From contig JBGSNQ010000131.1 of the NCBI GenBank assembly GCA_041739525.1, positions 25,369 to 89,368 on the forward strand: a DNA stretch of 64,000 nt, given 5' to 3'. This document shows, in pieces, positions 61,473-64,000 of this stretch. The notes under the pieces are model-generated. The model saw only the letters and a program-made list of their open reading frames with translations, made no database searches and was not told the origin of the DNA. Numbering within the stretch: position 1 is the first letter of the stretch; each line of letters opens with the position of its first letter. Position numbers and translations under genes: made by a program. This DNA comes from DATJGR01 sp041739525 (lineage in GTDB: Bacteria; Pseudomonadota; Gammaproteobacteria; Pseudomonadales; Azotimanducaceae).

Positions 61473-64000
61473 ATGAAGACGTCTGAAATCCGAGCGAAAT
61501 ACCTGGAGTTCTTTGCCGAGCGGGGACACCGCGTCGTGCCATCGAGTTCGCTTGTGCCCGCCGGCGACAACACGCTGCTCTTCACGAACTCGGGCATGGT
61601 GCAGTTCAAAGACGCGTTGATCGGAATCGAAGATCTCGGCTTCAAACGCGCGACCTCGGCGCAGCGTTGCGTGCGCGCAGGCGGGAAGCACAACGATCTG
61701 GAGAACGTTGGTTACACGTCTCGCCATCACACGTTCTTCGAAATGATGGGCAACTTCAGTTTTGCCGATTACTTCAAAGAAGACGCCATCCGCTGGGCGT
61801 GGGAGTTCATCACGAAGGTGTTGAAGATCCCGAGCGACCGCCTTTGGGTGACGGTGCATCCCGAAGACGACGTGGCGCGTGCATTGTGGATCGACGAGAT
61901 CGGCGTGAGTCCGTCGCGCGTCGTGTCGCTGGCCGACAACTTCTGGGCGATGGGCGACACAGGCCCGTGCGGACCGTGCAGCGAGATCTTCTACGACCAT
62001 GGCCCTGAAGTGCCGGGCGGTCCACCGGGTTCCCCTGATCAGGATGGCGACCGGTTCGTCGAGTTCTGGAACCTGGTGTTTCCGCAGTTCGACCGTTCTC
62101 CCGACGGAACACTCACGCCGTTGCCGAAGCCGGGAGTAGACACCGGCATGGGTCTCGAGCGCGTCGCTGCCATCAAACAGGGCGTACATTCGAACTACGA
62201 GATCGATCTGTTCCGTAACCTGCTGCGCGCCGTCGGTGAGATCGCAGGCGTCGGTCGCAACGATCTGATGGACAATCCGTCGCTGCGCGTGATCGCCGAT
62301 CACATTCGTTCGTGTGCGTTTCTCATCGCGGACGGCGTGGTCCCGTCGAACGAAGATCGTGGCTACGTACTGCGGCGGATCATCCGTCGTGCGCTTCGGC
62401 ACGGTCACAAGCTCGACATCCGTGGCACTTTTTTTCATCGTTTGGTCGAGCCGCTCGCCAACGAGATGGGTGAGGCGTATCCGATTCTGAACGAACAACG
62501 CGAGCGCATTGCCAAGGTGTTGCTTGCGGAAGAGGAGCGCTTTTCCGAGACCCTTGCACAAGGAATGGAACTGCTGGAGAAGAGCATTCGGGACCTGAAA
62601 GGGCGCGAGATTCCAGGCGACGTCGTGTTTCGCCTGTACGACACGTTTGGCTTCCCCACCGACCTGACGGCGGATGTTGCGCGTGAACGTGGTCTCACCG
62701 TTGACACCGCCGGTTTCGAGTTGGAGATGGAGAAGCAACGCGAGCGGGCACGTGCCGCCAGTCGCTTCGATGCGGACATCGGGCAGCGTATTCGGGTTGA
62801 TCGTGCAGTCGAGTTCGTCGGGTACGACGGGACCGAAGCGAATGCGAAGGTCCTCGCGCTCTACGTGCTTGCCGACGGTGACGTGAAGCCCGTCGACATT
62901 CTGGGAAGCGGACAACAGGGCGTTGTGATTCTGGACCGCACACCGTTCTACGCCGAATCCGGCGGCCAGATCGGCGATACCGGTACGGTTACGTCCGGCG
63001 ATGCCGAGTTTACGGTGGCCGACACTACGCTAAGCGGTCGCCAACACCTGCACCGAGGGGCGATGCGCAAAGGGCAACTACGCGTCGGCTCGAATGTCGT
63101 TGCCGGTGTCGAGAGCGAGCGCCGCCGGTTGACCGCTCTGAATCACTCGGCAACGCATCTTTTGCATGCGGCATTGCGTCGCGTGCTCGGCACGCACGTA
63201 CAGCAAAAAGGCTCGTTGGTATCACCCGAACATCTGCGATTCGACTTCTCGCACGCGTTACCGGTGAGCGAGAAAGAACTGCGCGAGATCGAATCGATCG
63301 TGAACCGCGAGATCCAGCAGAACACGCCCGTGCAAACGGAGCTGCTCGCTTATCAGGATGCGATCGGAAAAGGCGCGATGGCGTTGTTCGGCGAGAAGTA
63401 CGGCGATCGAGTACGCGTGCTGACGATGGGCGAGGGGTTCTCGGTGGAACTCTGTGGCGGCACGCACGTTCGCCGTACCGGCGACATCGGTCTGCTGCGC
63501 ATCGTGTCCGAGAGCGGCGTCGCTGCCGGCACGAGACGCATCGAAGCGCTCACCGGTCCGGCGGCGCTTGCGTTCGCGGACGCCGCCGAAAACGATCTGC
63601 GCGCCATTGCGGAACTGTTGAAGGTGTCGCGACGCGATGTCGTCGACAAGGTGAAAGCGTTGTTGTCGCAACATCGTGATCTGCAGCGCGAGAGCGATCA
63701 GTTGAAGCAGCGTGCGGCCGCGTCGCGGGGTGTCGACCTTGCGGAGACTGCAAGCGAGCTGCGCGGCGTTCGCATTCTTGCGGCGCAGGTACAAGGCGAC
63801 GATCCGAAGGCTCTGCTCGGCACGCTGGACGCGCTCAAAAGCAAACTCGTCAGCGCGGTGATCGTGCTCGGCCAGGTGTCCAACGGCAAAGTCGATCTCA
63901 TCGCAGGCGTTACGAAGGACGTCACGGATCGGGTGAAGGCGGGCGAACTCATCGCGATGGTCGCGCCGCGCGTTGGCGCCCGCGGCGGCGGCAGGCCCGA
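61473..64000 (+). CDS. alaS: Alanine-tRNA ligase, C-terminus beyond the window
   Basis: About 842 codons of an expected ~875 are present; the gene runs off the right edge with no frameshift. The start is MKTSEIRAKYLEFFAERGH at ATG 61473. Class II core: FTNSGMVQFKDALIG, RHHTFFEMMGNFSFADYFK, MGDTGPCGPCSEIF, WNLVFPQFDR and GLERVAAI. The editing domain has LNHSATHLLHAALR (HxxxH) and LCGGTHVRRTGDIG. A C-Ala domain follows. Upstream a TATACT (61431-61436) is present with TTGCAC 20 nt further up, a weak promoter candidate. Confidence 0.97.
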   Translation, partial: MKTSEIRAKYLEFFAERGHRVVPSSSLVPAGDNTLLFTNSGMVQFKDALIGIEDLGFKRATSAQRCVRAGGKHNDLENVGYTSRHHTFFEMMGNFSFADYFKEDAIRWAWEFITKVLKIPSDRLWVTVHPEDDVARALWIDEIGVSPSRVVSLADNFWAMGDTGPCGPCSEIFYDHGPEVPGGPPGSPDQDGDRFVEFWNLVFPQFDRSPDGTLTPLPKPGVDTGMGLERVAAIKQGVHSNYEIDLFRNLLRAVGEIAGVGRNDLMDNPSLRVIADHIRSCAFLIADGVVPSNEDRGYVLRRIIRRALRHGHKLDIRGTFFHRLVEPLANEMGEAYPILNEQRERIAKVLLAEEERFSETLAQGMELLEKSIRDLKGREIPGDVVFRLYDTFGFPTDLTADVARERGLTVDTAGFELEMEKQRERARAASRFDADIGQRIRVDRAVEFVGYDGTEANAKVLALYVLADGDVKPVDILGSGQQGVVILDRTPFYAESGGQIGDTGTVTSGDAEFTVADTTLSGRQHLHRGAMRKGQLRVGSNVVAGVESERRRLTALNHSATHLLHAALRRVLGTHVQQKGSLVSPEHLRFDFSHALPVSEKELREIESIVNREIQQNTPVQTELLAYQDAIGKGAMALFGEKYGDRVRVLTMGEGFSVELCGGTHVRRTGDIGLLRIVSESGVAAGTRRIEALTGPAALAFADAAENDLRAIAELLKVSRRDVVDKVKALLSQHRDLQRESDQLKQRAAASRGVDLAETASELRGVRILAAQVQGDDPKALLGTLDALKSKLVSAVIVLGQVSNGKVDLIAGVTKDVTDRVKAGELIAMVAPRVGARGGGRP

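Noticed and set aside
61374..62915. 513-codon minus-strand frame opposite alaS
   Set aside because: Antisense to the alaS catalytic domain; no independent support.
1..64000. Phage, plasmid, defence or secondary-metabolite island
   Set aside because: Housekeeping genes are contiguous throughout, with uniform codon style and no integrase, transposase or tRNA attachment site.

Overview
The window is a gene-dense, GC-rich (about 60%) chromosomal segment of a free-living Gram-negative bacterium, almost certainly a gammaproteobacterium. It contains sdhE-ygfX, nadB-rpoE-rseA-rseB, lepA-lepB-rnc-era-recO, map-glnD-dapC/D/E, rpsB-tsf-pyrH-frr-uppS-cdsA-rseP-bamA-skp-lpxD-fabZ-lpxA-lpxB-rnhB-dnaE-tilS, pyrG-eno-ftsB-truD-pcm-rpoS, fdxA-mutS and recA-recX-alaS. 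The mix (Pseudomonas-type DapC/DapD, map-glnD-dap order, a histone H1-like basic protein, 7Fe FdxA, GspN next to GspC/GspD) suggests the Xanthomonadales/Nevskiales/Steroidobacterales side of the class; this placement is inferred, not demonstrated. I saw no rRNA, tRNA, CRISPR array, insertion sequence, prophage or toxin-antitoxin cassette.

Layout. 1-2132: end of sdhE, ygfX, and nadB on the minus strand. 2292-6151: sigma-E envelope-stress unit rpoE-rseA-rseB followed by a periplasmic Do-type protease. 6275-14869: translation, secretion and RNA-processing run lepA-lepB-DUF4845-rnc-era-recO-rlmD-relA, tightly packed with overlapping stops and starts. 14919-15988: adk and a lysine/alanine histone H1-like gene. 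16128-19061: moeA divergent from tsaB, a small unknown gene, rsmJ. 19028-32116: a 13-kb minus-strand block map-glnD-dapC-dapD-dapE-gspN-gspC-gspD-plsB joining nitrogen sensing, lysine/peptidoglycan precursor synthesis, type II secretion and phospholipid synthesis. 32334-50283: the translation, lipid A and outer-membrane block rpsB to tilS. 50435-56597: pyrG-eno-ftsB-truD-pcm-rpoS. 56616-59581: fdxA and mutS on the minus strand. 59722-64000: SOS-controlled recA-recX and most of alaS, which runs off the end.

The genes are essentially all housekeeping; I found no new defence or biosynthetic system. The unusual features are structural. RelA appears to lack its zinc-finger (conserved Cys) domain. 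ftsB appears to use a CTG start overlapping the eno stop. A short frame whose start resembles the N-terminus of KdsA sits exactly where kdsA lies in relatives (pyrG-kdsA-eno). moeA and tsaB start back to back in a single CATATG. Several gene junctions carry short tandem duplications (11-18 bp). Compared with the usual gammaproteobacterial order, many genes are missing from their expected positions (dxr, accA, kdsA, ispDF, surE, nlpD, cinA, pdxJ, rseC) and the remaining neighbours are closed up, often with 1-4 nt overlaps.
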